64,000 nucleotides of DNA from the NCBI GenBank assembly GCA_034406715.1, contig CP137868.1, positions 1,116,001 to 1,180,000 of the forward strand, given 5' to 3'. Of this stretch, positions 43,979 to 55,255 are shown piece by piece. The notes under the pieces are model-generated. The model ran no database searches. It saw nothing but the letters and a program-made list of their open reading frames with translations, and had not been told where the DNA came from. Made by a program: the position numbers and the translations under genes. This stretch comes from Rhodotorula mucilaginosa (lineage: Eukaryota > Basidiomycota > Microbotryomycetes > Sporidiobolales > Sporidiobolaceae). The stretch's first letter is position 1; each line of letters begins with the position of its first letter.

Positions 43979-46809
43979 CTAAGCGTTCACTGCGCGAGTT
44001 CGGGAGAAAGGTCAGGTATCGATACTAGGAAGAGAGAGTGAAGTCAACGTACTGTAGGTCGAGGCGTCGATCGTCTCGGGCAGTTCGGTGATGGCCACCT
44101 CGAACCGGCTCTGGATCGCCTTGAGCACCTCCTCGTTCTCGTCGTTCGAGACAAACGTGATCGCAAGACCCTTGGTGCCGAACCGGCCCGCACGGCCGAC
44201 CCGGTGGAGGTACGAGTCGGCGTCTCCGGGCGTGTCATAGTTGATGACAATGTTGACGCGCTCGACGTCGATACCGCGACCAAACACGTCGGTCGCGACG
44301 AGGACTCGCTTCTCGAACGCCTTGAACTGCTGGAACAACTTGATCCGCTGCTCCTGCGGGAGGCCACCGTGGATCGCGATCGACGGGAATTGGCACTCGT
44401 TCAGGAGCTTGTCGAGCTCGCGCGCGCGCGAGACCGACTTGACAAAGATGACGACCTGCAAGGCGGCGACAAGGCATCTTATGAGCAGGCATTCTCCTGC
44501 AGTCCGCGCAAACTGCTGGACTCCTCCGCTCTGAAGGTGGACGCGGCGGCCTCACCTGATTGAACTCGAGCGAGTCGAGCAAGTCGTTGAGCTTGCGGTT
44601 CTTGGCCGACTCTTCGAGGCGGACAAAGTGTTGTTGCAGACCGTGGAGGGTGAGCTTCTTCTCGTCGTCGACGTAGATCTCGAGCGGCTGTACGGAGGTA
44701 GTCACAAGCGATCAGTTCGATTCCTCTCTCGCGCTCGAGGAGAAGGGAGAACACAGAAAAGACGTGAGATATGCGTATACGCACGTTCTGCATGAACTTT
44801 TTGCACGTGGCGCGGACCTCCTGGGCGAGCGTAGCCGAGAACATCATGACCTGCTTCTGGTGCGGAGTGGCGCGGAAGATGTCCTGGATGTCGCGGCGCA
44901 TGTCTGAAAAGTTGTATAGGCGTGATCGGGATTTGCAAGGCGAGTCGTGAGTTGTCGCGTCGACGAGAGAGGAGGCGAGCCAACGGCGTGTGATGCGAGG
45001 TGTTGAAACGAGTCCAAGATCGAAGGGGGTGGGCGAAGCAGAAGCGGCGAAATCCGATCCGAGAGAGTGAGTCGCATGAAGGCGACATAGGCGCGAGGGC
45101 GACGCAAGAGACGGGCGAGAGGAGAAAACAAGAGATGAGGAAAGAGTGTAAGTATAACCGATTCCCTTGCTTTTTTTTGCGTTTCGCGGGTGTTCTTTTT
45201 GGTCTTGGGTCGCCGGTCCACGACGGCAAGCGCGCGCGCGCGCACGGTTGCCGGCACGATCCGAGAGCGAGGAGTTGAGAACGAGAACGAGAACGGAAGC
45301 AGCCCGCGCGCGGATCCCACTCCTCTCGAAAGAACCAAAAAAGGTGAACCAGATCAGAAGTCGATGTCGAGTAGGTCGAGAGAGCCGGAACAGGTAGGTC
45401 GTCGCCCTCAGCGCGATGGCGTATATACTTTCCCCTTCGTCGAGACTCTGCGCGAGAAGGCGGCGTAGTCGCGAGCGAGACCGGTGTCGATCGAGATGGC
45501 CTGGCGATCATATGTGCGTCCTTCCACAAACCCGTCGCCCAACCGCACGATGCGCGCCCACCCCGGGAGGTTTCTTGCGCCGACGACTTGGGAAGCCCTG
45601 TTGAAAGGCCTCCGCAAGGACTCTTGGTCGGGCGGGCGACTGGGGCCGTACAACATGCGGTTTCTCCCTCTTCCGCGCGATCTCGAGCGCTCGCGGGTAT
45701 AGTTCTCCGTGCCGTGACGTGCGCGACGTGGCCAACCCGGCCGTCGGGCGAACATCCGTAGAGAGCCGGAGCTGGAGCTTGTCGAATGATGGCTCGGTCC
45801 GGAAAAGCGGCAACCGTGCGCACGCGCGCGTGTGGGCGACTCCGGAGAAGCGAGGTTGATGATGATGATGATGAAGGAGACTAACCGAGAGATTCGAGCA
45901 TCTTGTCGCACTCGTCGAGGACAAAGTGGCGGACCGAGGCGCCGTTGAGGAACTTGTCGCGGACGAGGGCGTGGAGGCGACCGGGGGTTCCGACGACAAT
46001 GTGCGGGCACTTTTCCTTGTTCTTGAGGAGGTCCTGGTCGACCTTGACGCTCGTGCCGCCGTAAAAGACGCCGGTGCGGACGTTGGGCATGTACTTGCTG
46101 AAGCGGGCGTACTCGTTCTTGATCTGGAACGCGAGCTCGCGCGTGTGGCACAGGACAATGACCGACACCTCGCCGTCGACGGGCTCAATCTGCTGCAGAG
46201 TAGTCGTCACAAACACGGCCGTCTTGCCTGTAGGGGGGTGCGTGTCAGTTCGCGGGTCCCCATCCTTGGACGGAGACACCGATCAAAGGGAACGGTCGAC
46301 TTACCCATACCCGACTTTGCCTGGCAGAGGACGTCCATGCCGAGGATGGCCTGGGGGATGCACTCTTGCTGGACCTCGGAGGGGTGCTCAAAACCCATGT
46401 CCGAGATGGCGCGGAGGAGCTCTGGCTTGAGGAGGAAGTCACGGAACCCGGTCGAGTGGACGCCGACGTAGGAACCCTTCTGGTCCTTGGAGTCGGCGGC
46501 GACGGCGTCGTCGAGGGTCGAGGCGGCGGTGGTCGCCGTGGTCGACGCGGGCACGTCGATCACATCCTCCTCATAGTCTGTCCGTCCGGGGAGGAGGGCG
46601 GTGTCAGTTCAGCCACGCGGTGTCGCGCCCACACACACGAGTGCGGGGGGGAAGGGGACGGGGCAGCGACACGCACCGATGAGGTCCTCGGCAGCGGGCA
46701 AGTTGGACCTGCAGGTACGTTTGCCGCGGCGTGCGATAGTGTGCGAGCAGGTTGGGAGAGTAGAGCGAAACAAAAGTCAGACGACAGCGACGGCCAACGA
46801 CGGCGACGG

Positions 46810-46842
<33 letters not shown>

Positions 46843-46872
46843 GGGCGCAGCGCGGGTACGCGGGACTGACAT
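43979..46872 (-). CDS. SUB2: DEAD-box RNA helicase SUB2/UAP56
   Basis: Couples splicing and mRNA export in the TREX complex; nuclear. Core motifs: Q-motif region [20 protein letters not shown], motif I AKSGMGKT (split by an intron), PGRLHAL, motif [14 protein letters not shown] in [32 protein letters not shown] and motif [12 protein letters not shown]; the end is DASTYMNA with a final 11-nt exon 43979-43989. The N-terminus reads [13 protein letters not shown]. Its first exons are uncertain: ATGTCA at 46867-46872 followed by a 10-nt exon at 46677-46686 (acceptor CCGAG) gives MS-DLIDYEED, close to fungal Sub2. The intron 44904-45885 (982 nt) is more than ten times the usual length here. The 5' intron carries a run of about 31 G. 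Confidence 0.95.
44904..45885 (-). other. Exceptionally long SUB2 intron
   Basis: GTTAGT donor at 45885 and TTTTCAG acceptor at 44904-44905; 982 nt, splitting motif II downstream sequence (KMLESL) from MRRDIQDIF. Other introns in the window are mostly 60-170 nt. It holds no convincing coding exon. Such introns in splicing-factor genes can serve autoregulation; here that is inference. Confidence 0.8.
46811..46841 (+). repeat. Run of about 31 G
   Basis: A near-pure G homopolymer on the plus strand (C-run in the SUB2 transcript) within the first SUB2 intron, about 30 bp from its start codon. It can form G-quadruplex structures, and its exact length is doubtful because homopolymers of this size are often misassembled. 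Confidence 0.85.
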
Positions 46873-47096
46873 GGTATAGAGAGACTCGGGATACACGTGG
46901 CTCTACAGCGACGCTATGCGAGGGGACGAGGCGGCGTGAGCGGCACAAGAGGGCGGGCGAGCACTTCTCTGACAGGGGGAAACACGTGAATACAAATGCT
47001 GTTTGTAGTCCTTTTTCGATTACAAGCCATCGCGATTTCTCGACCGGGCGTTCCTTCTCCGCTCACGCACGCGCTGCTCTAGAGCGGACGTCAGGA
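46873..47096. promoter_or_regulatory. Short divergent promoter of SUB2 and the RING protein
   Basis: 224 bp separate the two start codons. An alternative in-frame ATG for the RING gene at 46986 would cut this to 113 bp. No defined element is seen. Confidence 0.4.
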
Positions 47097-50094
47097 ATGG
47101 CGAGACCTCTGCGGACTCGCCGCGCCGCCAACCCAGCGGCCAGGGACGAGTCTCCGGCGGAGGGTGGTCCTCCTCCTTCGAGTCTCCGCAAACGCTCTCA
47201 TGCCGACGCTCTCGGACGCGACACCACGAGCGCGCTTCCCGCCGCGGCAGGAGCAGCCGATGCGAGTCCAAGACGCAGCAAGCGAGGCAAGACGGGGAAA
47301 GAAGCCGACGCGAACGACGAGGCAGACTCGGTTCGAGGCGCAGCTCCACACGCAGCCGCCGCCGCAGCGTCTCAAGTCGACCCGTGCCCGAGCAGCTCGA
47401 CGCTAGCTACGAGCAGCGATCTCGGTATCGAGAATGCCGACCTCCCGGACGTCGACCGACCGCCGCGCGATGACTCCGCCGCCGGGGACGACGAAATGAC
47501 GACGCAGGAGCGTCGCATCCTCAAAGGCAAGGCGAAAGCGACGGACGAGGACGAGGACCAAGTCATGGCTGAGAACGTCGCCTCCGAGGATGCCGTGCAG
47601 AAAAGGCTCCGAGAGCTGAACGAGGTACGTTCACCTTTTGTTCTCCCGCAAACCGAACCGAAAGGAGCGGGCGCTCACACTTCCGTACCGCAGCTCGTCG
47701 CCTCTCAAACTGCCATCCTCGCTTCACTCCATTCAGCCGTCACCTGCAACGTCTGCCTCGAACGGCTCGAGCGACCCTTCGCGCTTCAGTGCGGTCACGT
47801 CTTGTGCGTCTGTACCTCTCTCTCTCGCGCGCGCGCCCGCTCTCCTGCGCCGTTTCTGCTCATACCCACTCACACATATCCTTCGCTTTCTGGACTGGCG
47901 TTGCAGCTGTCGAAGCTGCTTGATCAACTGGTTCTTCCGACCGAGGACAGACGGTGAAGAAGCGGAGGAGGACGGAGAAGGCGCTGGAGGAAACGCCTCT
48001 GCTTCCAGCTCTGGCAGCGAGTCAGGCGACTCCTCCGACGCAGGCCACTCTCGCGCTCGCGCAACTGGAGCAACGATCGCGAACGCGTCGACTTCAGCAG
48101 CAGCGGCGGCGGCGGTTCGGGCGCCGAGCGAATCCGCTGAAGAGATTGCACAGAGACGACGAGTCGAAGCCGACTTGTGGGGCGATTCCTCGGCTCCCTC
48201 GACTTCTATAGCCAACAACAGTCGCATGACCACGACGACGGCGCCGGGCGCAGCAGGGGCTCGAATCTCCCCGCCGCCGGTCTCTGCGGAGGAAGAAGCG
48301 GAACTGAGCGTGGATGCACTGCGACGCGCTCGACTCGCTCGTTTCGACAGTCGGCGTCCTGCAGAATCACCAGAAGCGGCGGCGATCGGAACGTCCGAAG
48401 TTGCTGGACCGAGTTCAGCCGCTCGCGCTCCTCCGCCGCCTCCGCCACCACCTCCTGCGTCCGTCCCAACTGCGGAGGTTGCCGCCGCCACCACTACCAC
48501 CGCCACCGCGTCCACTTCACGTGCTGCTGCTGCTCCCGCGTCGATCCCATTCCCTGTACGAGCTCCGACCGGCGACCACCGGATGCAGAACCTCGTCTGC
48601 CCGCAGTGCCGCGCCTCGTGCGCGATGCGAGCCCCCCAACGGATCTTTGCGCTCGATGAGGTGCTGTCGACTTTGTCGCGCGCGAGGGTGAACGAGCAAG
48701 GGACGAGGCCGAGGTCGGCTTCGCCTGTCAAGTTGCGGATGCGCAAGAAGGGCGACGACGTCGACCGCGGCGAGGGCGCGGGCGAGGGCGAGATTGATCC
48801 GAATCTGTTGGACGAGAAGGACAAGACGTGGGGTGGGTTGTTCCCGGGCGAAGGGGGGACTGAGAGTTCGAGGGATCGGCGGAGACGACTCGCGCAGGTT
48901 GTGCGGGATCGGGAAGACGGCGTCAGGCGGTGCGGGCATTGCAACTGGGAGCTGGACGAGCGGACTGGGATCTGCGAGGGCTGGTGAGTTGCCTTGACAT
49001 TGTTGCTGGGCGAAGTCACTCATGCAGCTGACGCCGGAATCTGTACCTTCCCTCCGCGTCTCTGCAGCGGACGAGAGTGGGACATTAGCTCGGACGATGA
49101 CTCGGATTCGGACAGCAGCGGCGCCGGCTTGTTGCCCTTCCGTCGCGGTTTCCTCGGTCGGCAGCACCACGATCTCGCTCACTCGAGCGGCAGCGGCAGC
49201 GGCAGCGGCAGCGGCAGCGAAGACAGTGGCGAGAGTGACGGCGGCGGCAGCTCTGCTCGTGGCGAACGGATCAATTTTGGGTACAGGCCCGGAGGCGGGT
49301 CGACCGAAGAGGACAATGACTCGTACGAATCCGATTTCGTCGTCAAGTCTGAGCAAGACGAGGACGAGGACGAGGACGGTGGCAGACCGGGAGCAAACGC
49401 CATTGCCGCTTCGCGGTGGAAGGCGATACGCCATCCTAGCACCGACGACAGCTCCTCCTCCTCATCTGACGACAGCGAAGATGAAGCGACGATTCGGGCC
49501 GGACGCGATCGTCGTCACCAACAGCAGCGGCGGCGAGCTCGATCAGAGACTGGCAGCAGCAGCAGCAGCTCGGACGATTCGGTCAAGTGGACTCGGCGTC
49601 GCTCGCCGAACGCGGATCCGAGCTCGAGTGACGAGGACGACGACGCGGCTGACGAAAGTCGGGAAAAAGCAAAGCGGAAAAGGCGCTTGCAGGGCGAGGT
49701 GATTGATCCGGACAGCGATTCGGGGTCCGATTCCGCCGACGACGACGGTACCGACAGCGGGGAGAATTCGTCTGGTTCTTCTGAAGAAGAAGAAGAAGAG
49801 GAGGAGGGGGAGGGGGAAGCGCCCGCTCCGCGCACGACGAGGTCCGGTCGGAGAATCGCAGCACCCGCAGGAGGTCGGAACATCGACGTCTCGGGGTTCG
49901 ACACGAGCTCGGGCGACGATGACTATTCCGCGCAGGACTCGCGCGGGTCGGGCGGGTCGGGGATCACGGACGACGAATCGTCGTCGAGTTCGTCGGAGGA
50001 TCGCGAGGCGGGGAAGAAGGGCAAGGGACGGCCCTCTCCGACAAAGAAGAAGAAGAAGCGAGCGATTGCCGCCTCGTCGTCGGATGACGACTAG
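47097..50094 (+). CDS. RING-finger protein with a RING interrupted by a long insertion and a serine-acidic tail
   Basis: Exons 47097-47624, 47694-47803, 47907-48983 and 49068-50094 join in phase to 913 residues. The N-terminus is basic and Ser/Ala-rich with possible nuclear signals. The C3HC4 RING begins CNVCLERLERPFALQCGHVF CRSCLINWF, then about 220 low-complexity residues intervene before LVCPQCRASC supplies the last zinc pair. A second cysteine cluster follows, CGHCNWELDERTGICEGCGRE, which could bind one zinc. The last 330 residues are Ser/Asp/Glu-rich with blocks such as SSDDDSDSDSSG, ending in a Lys run (TKKKKKRAI) and SSSDDD. Ubiquitin-ligase activity is expected from the RING; substrates are unknown. 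The interruption by >200 residues is unusual for a RING and is preserved in frame. Confidence 0.8.
49186..49218 (+). repeat. AGCGGC microsatellite encoding Ser-Gly
   Basis: Five to six units of AGCGGC inside the acidic tail of the RING protein gene, encoding alternating Ser-Gly. Confidence 0.8.
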
Positions 50095-50234
50095 CTCTGT
50101 GTTCTAGGCAGACGTGCTTTACATCTTCCTCTGTGCGTGGCAAATCGTGTAGCTAATTCATTGTCCAGTTGCTTGACTGCACTGCTTTTTGTGCATTTCA
50201 TGACTCGCTTCACACGCCCCCGTTCCGTCTCCGC

Positions 50235-52673
50235 TCAGGTGGTCAGGAAACCCCAGCTGAGGCGGAGCCAACTCCAGATGATCCCGGCCGAGCAGTACAC
50301 ACTCGTGAGCATCAGCGGCAGAAACTCCATGCTCGCCTCGCTGACCGTCTTGGCCTGCGAGACCGCCGCGGCATCGATGCAGGTTCCGTTGGCGCTCAGA
50401 ACGCCAGACGCGCAGCTGACCAACGCAGGGACGGCCATTGCGGCGTCCGTCGTCGGGAAGAGCAGACCGTGCCCGATACTCGTGTCTGTATGCGAGGGTG
50501 TGCGTCAGTCCGCTATGCCGAGCTAGGAGCGCCAATGTGAGCGGGATCCCCTCGACTCACAGAGTTGGAGCGCGACAAAACCGTAGAGGTAGGCTGTTTC
50601 TGCCTTGTCGACGAGGAGGCTGAGCAAGTTGGGTAGCGGTCGATAGACGACTTTGGTGATGCGAGGGTACACGCAGAGGGACCACAGGAGGGTGTAACCG
50701 AGCTTGATCGGTGTCTCTGCGGCCGCGAGCAGGGTGACAATCGTTAGATCGGATCCACAAGGCGTGCAAACCACCGTGTGCCTGTCACTTACCCATCGGT
50801 TTGATCAGGAGTGGAAAGAGTCCAAAGACTCCGGCCGTGGTCGCGATCACGTACGAGCGGTAGTGATTGTAGTCATCCGCCGCGGTCAAGCTGAAAGGCG
50901 CGAATGATGATCACCTTCGTCAGCCTCTTTCTCTGCTCGCTGCATCGTCCCCAGGGGGACATACCTCAACGGGATCAGGAACATCAGGGCTGCCTTCTCG
51001 TGGACATGCCAGCCCCACAGGAAGCTGGTCATCGCAGCGAGCACGAGCGAGTCCAAGAATCGCTTGTACGTCGGATCGAACCACAGTTTCGTGAGGTACA
51101 CGCAGGTGAACGCGAGCGTCAACGCGAACGTGATTTTGGGCGTGATGTTCGGCAAGACGCCGAACATGGTGGTCCCGACGAGCCCGCGAGATGCCGAGTT
51201 GATCGCCTCCTCCGAGACGGGCCAACCGCGCGCCACCAAGTCTGCGTTGGCGGGTGTGTTAGCTCAACGAAAAGGTGTCCGGATGAGAGCTCTGCTGATG
51301 AACGCACATTTGACGAGAACGCGATCCGCTGCGGTATAGATCGCCCAGACGTTGCCGGCCCAGTAGGCGTGATTCAAGCCGCGCTGGAACGGAAAGAGGC
51401 GGGAAAAGATCTGGCCGAGCTCGGAGAACCCGCCTGCGATCACAAAGGGTCCGAAAGAGATGGCGCAGACTGCGACGACGATGGTGCCCAGCTCGATGAC
51501 GCGGTCGGTTTCCAGAGCTGAGCGGAAAGGCAGTGAGTCGATTGTTCTGCGCCGAGAGATGAATCGGCGAACAATTACCCTTGCCTGGCATCCAGCAGTG
51601 TCTCCTCAGAAGGAAGACAAAGTAAGGGAGCGCGAGGTAAATGTAGATGTGCTTGAAGTTGAGGAGGATGGCGAACAGCGCGGCGCTCGTGCGCAGGTTG
51701 TGCTGCAGGGCCTTTTGGGGTGAGCTTCATTCTTCGTGACCAGAGAAACTCGGGAGAGCTTACATTCCTGGCTGCGAGGATGCTGCACAGCAGAATGCCG
51801 AGGAGGAAGCCATTGTACTGGAAATGGATGTGGTCGACGATGAGCAGGCCAGGGTGGGAAACGATCGAGGCAGCGAGGATGGACGCGGTCGACGGATCCG
51901 GCTTGAAGGATCTTCGTGCCCATCTGCATTTCGGTGAAGGTCAGCCGGGCGCTATGACTTTAGAGCAGGAGGCAAAATGACTCGCCGGAATGCGGCGAGG
52001 ATGAGGACTATCTCGGAAATGACGACCGTCGCCCGCTGGAAGTAGAGTGCGGTGGTTGCGTCGTAGCCGAGGTTGTCGAGGCGTACGATCTCGGGATCGA
52101 CGATGTACGCAAAGCCGGAGAGAATGCGCTCGAAGAAGGCGAAAAACGGAGGGTAGTCGAGCGTCCATTCCGAGGTGGTCTGCGCGGCATTTCTCCGAGG
52201 GTCAGCTGCGTACTCGGGGACGGATCGGAGAACTCGGCGCACGTCATGGTACCACTTTGCGAGCGGCAGAGAGTGCGTGATGGCGAGCCTGTCGTCCCCC
52301 ACATCCGGTCAACATTGGCGTCTCCGGCAGCCATAACTCGTCCTTACCAGTTGCGATGGACCTCAAAATCGGTCGAGTGACTGCGAGTAGACTCGTCAGC
52401 GGGTCTACGCCTCGAAAGTGGCTCAAGGAGGACTCACTATGCGGGAAAGAGGAGCACTTTGAAAAAAGTCGCGACGAGGACCACATCTCGCTCCGCCGTG
52501 TCGAGGTCCCACCACCGCCGGGCGACTGAAGCAGGTCGCTCGGCGTGTCGAGGTTCATACGCAGGCGGCTTGGACCGGCGACTGGTCACGGAGCTCGCAG
52601 ATACGCTCATCGTTGTTGGCCAACCCAGTCTGCTCCTTCCTTGGCTCTCGCCTCTCACATCGAACTCGCCCAC
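50235..52673 (-). CDS. ALG8: Dolichyl-P-Glc:Glc1Man9GlcNAc2-PP-dolichol alpha-1,3-glucosyltransferase (ALG8)
   Basis: Adds the second glucose to the lipid-linked N-glycan precursor in the ER lumen (GT57, multispan). Eleven exons join in phase. Signatures: [96 protein letters not shown] and [20 protein letters not shown], the last being the general ALG6/ALG8 motif. The C-terminal part has several more helices and ends SWGFLTT at TGA 50235. The intron 51924-51985 (62 nt) works only with a GC donor (GCGAGT). Start: ATG at 52673 gives the longest form; an in-frame ATG at 52610 ([12 protein letters not shown]) is equally possible. Confidence 0.92.
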
Positions 52674-52968
52674 CCCTACGCAGCTTTCGATCTTTCCGCT
52701 TCCTGCAATGCTGTATCTTTGAAGCTACGCATTTCGCCCGATTGATCTGGATTGGCTGCTCTGCTCCCTAGATTCCTGCTCGTTTCCTTCAAACGGTCAC
52801 GTCCTGAAGTGTCCAGACTCCGGCTTGTGAAGTCAAGATCCGATTGCATCCCTACCTGCCGGACACATTTACGCGAGTTTCGCTCGTCTAGCTTTCCGGC
52901 TCGGTCCGGTCCCGCGACGCTTAATCGTCTCCTCAAGCGCTCCGGGAGCTAGACGCTATCCTCCTCGG

Positions 52969-54104
52969 CTACTGCCGACGGCGGTGGTGCGATCTCTTGG
53001 AATGCTTCCCGGTGCTGTGATATGGCTGATATCCTTGCTCGGGCGGGATCCCGGCAAAGTGGTACGGCGGGTTCGGGTTCTCGATGTCGACGCCGAATTG
53101 GGTGGCGGCGTCGCGGTCTGCGAGTTCGTCGGTGTAGTGACCGACGACGAGGACGAGCCACAGTTCGACGAGGATAGCGACCGCCCATACCTGGTGCAGG
53201 CATGTATGTGGTCAAACTTCTGCTTTGAAGCTTCCGCGGGCACAAACGCCACTCCCGACGCACCAGATCAACCAGGATCACGCCGAGCTGGGTCTGGTTC
53301 TGGCAGGTCGCTGCGATGGCGTTTGCTCGCTCTGCAGTTACCTTGTAGGCGAGATGCATGAGCTGTTCTTGTGCCATCCCGACCGTGTAGCTGCGTTTGA
53401 CATCGTGCTCAGCATGCAGTGAAACGGTTATCTCTCCGGGCCACCGCCGACAAGACGGCTCGACGCGACGTACCATGATGCTATGGACTCTGCGCGGGAC
53501 AATGGCATGTTGAAGAGGAGGAGGCCGAAGAAGCCAAAGAGTACATTCGCCCAAAGGTGCCACTGTTCGCCAAGTACTGGAGGTAAGAGATCCACGCAAC
53601 TGATTCTCCTGGACGAGCCCTAGGAAACGCACCCAGCAGAACTCGTAGTACCATTCAACCTGCGTGCCAGAGCACAAAAGGGTTAATCAGCATGCGCTCG
53701 GAGCAGCAAGCAAAAGCCTTGCCACCTGCACAAACTTTTGCAAGCCCGAGAGCCTTACCCAGGCGCTTTTCTGCATGATGGTTCCGACCCATCCTAGCGA
53801 CAGTGCCCCATCAGTTCACGCCAAGAAGCGACGACAGGCCCCGGCGCCAAACGGCGGACGTACCGAAACCGCAAATTACCACCAACCCACTCCAAACGAA
53901 AACCATCACGACTTGCACGGCGGCCAACCTCGGCATATCATTATCGTCCGACCAGAGCGAGAGTAGAGTGGCGAGTGCGATCGTTGCCGACAAGACAGCG
54001 GTGACGGCCGTCAAGACCCAGGTTCCCCAGCGGACGGGAATGCAGAAGCAGAAGCGCCGGTGGCGAACCTGGGATGGTTGGAAGGGGACGAAAGCCGGAT
54101 CCAT
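52969..54104 (-). CDS. Unrecognised four-helix membrane protein
   Basis: Six exons in phase: 53864-54104, 53759-53793, 53633-53659 (27 nt), 53474-53562, 53273-53390 and 52969-53190; 243 residues. Predicted helices: WGTWVLTAVTAVLSATIALA, AAVQVVMVFVWSGLVVICGF, WANVLFGFFGLLLFNM and VWAVAILVELWLVLVVGHY, with a hydrophilic, probably exposed loop TCQNQTQLG between the third and fourth and an Asp-rich region after the last helix. The C-terminus is His/Lys/Arg-rich (KHSKRSHHRRRQ). The arrangement resembles small fungal tetraspan proteins, but I cannot name a family. An in-frame upstream ATG at 54146 would add 14 residues. It lies tandem with ALG8, 0.3 kb upstream of that gene's start. Confidence 0.65.
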
Positions 54105-54146
54105 CGCTGGTGGAAGGCGGTCTGGGTTGGTCGAGGAGGTAGGCAC

Positions 54147-54579
54147 TACACAGAGAGATCTTGCTTGGGGCTAAAGGTGCACGAACGAGCTTGTCTGTCG
54201 TGTGTCCGGGAAGAGACTGACTGATTCCGTCGGCGACACTGGGAAGGCAGCAACTTTGGGTCCCCAGTCTCGTACTTTGTATTTGACTCGGGCGGCAAGG
54301 AAAAGTGTTTCAAACACCGGAAGTATGCAAGACAGCAGAAGTCGAGGCTGTCGAGGGCAAGGTAATCGCGAAAAAGGCTTGTCCGGACAAGCCGCGGAGA
54401 GAGAAGGTGCGAGCGAGCGCAGTCAGGAGTCACTTTTTCGCTCGCGGCGCATCGAAACTATGTGTGGGATGGACTCTGTGGTCTCTTCAGGACAGACACA
54501 GGCGTGTGATAACGACGAGATGCAGGGGTAGTTGCGAAGAGATAGGAAACATAAGCTACAGGGTCACGAAGGAATTTGA
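54147..54579. other. Intergenic, no gene seen
   Basis: 433 bp between the AIM41 stop and the membrane-protein start, both on the minus strand. No coding signal; presumed AIM41 3' UTR and the promoter of the membrane-protein gene. Confidence 0.4.
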
Positions 54580-55255
54580 TTAGGGCAATTCGGTGCTCCT
54601 GACCATGGCGGCGACGTCCTTCGCCTCTGCCCGGTCGCCAGTCCGCTCCATCGTGAGCGAGATGATCCTGCCAATGTCCTTGCCGACCGCCTTTGAGATG
54701 CCGTTGTCCTGCAAGACCTGGGTGACGACCTTCTTAAGCTCCTCGGATGACATGGCCTCTCCCTTCTTGGGTACGAACTCGCGCAGCACATCGGCCTCCT
54801 TTTCGTACTGTTCTGCGAGGTCTGACCGCGGCGGAGTCGACGAACGGAACGTCTGCGCGGCGTCGATCCGCTTCGAGATGGCGGAGGCGAGAATCCTGAG
54901 AGGGGAAGGGGACGAGCCGGCCGAGTGCGCGGCGGTCTGGATCTCGGCGAGAATCGACTGTGACAGTCCGTCGTCCATTACGATTGCCGAAGGGGACCGT
55001 ATCGCATTGAGAGGCGAAGCGAAAGTGTTGAGAGATCGTTTTGAGGGTCAGCACGGCGGCTCAGAGACTGAGGTGGCACAGGGGTTAAGGAAGGCGGCGG
55101 ACCTTGATGACAGCAGTCCGGTCTGGTGTCCTTGCGAGCATCGACTGCTTCAGAGCGGTCCTTAGGGAAGCGACGAGCGGATGAGCAGACGGCGCCGGAG
55201 TTGTGGAGTAGGCGCGGTGGGCGGCGCGAGGGAGCCACGATCGGAGGGCAAACAT
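54580..55255 (-). CDS. AIM41: Mitochondrial GatB/YqeY-domain protein AIM41
   Basis: Exons 55103-55255 and 54580-54957 join in phase 0 over a 145-nt intron; 176 residues (yeast Aim41 185). The N-terminus MFALRSWLPRAAHRAYSTTP is a classic matrix presequence. The YqeY-like domain follows: LRTALKQSMLARTPDRTAVI then SILAEIQTAA, a middle helix with SDLAEQYEKEADVLREFVPK, and a C-terminal part ELKKVVTQVLQDNG ... GRIISLTM. Related bacterial and plant proteins are linked to tRNA-dependent amidation, but the role of Aim41 is not established. Head to head with MDN1, 222 bp apart. Confidence 0.88.
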
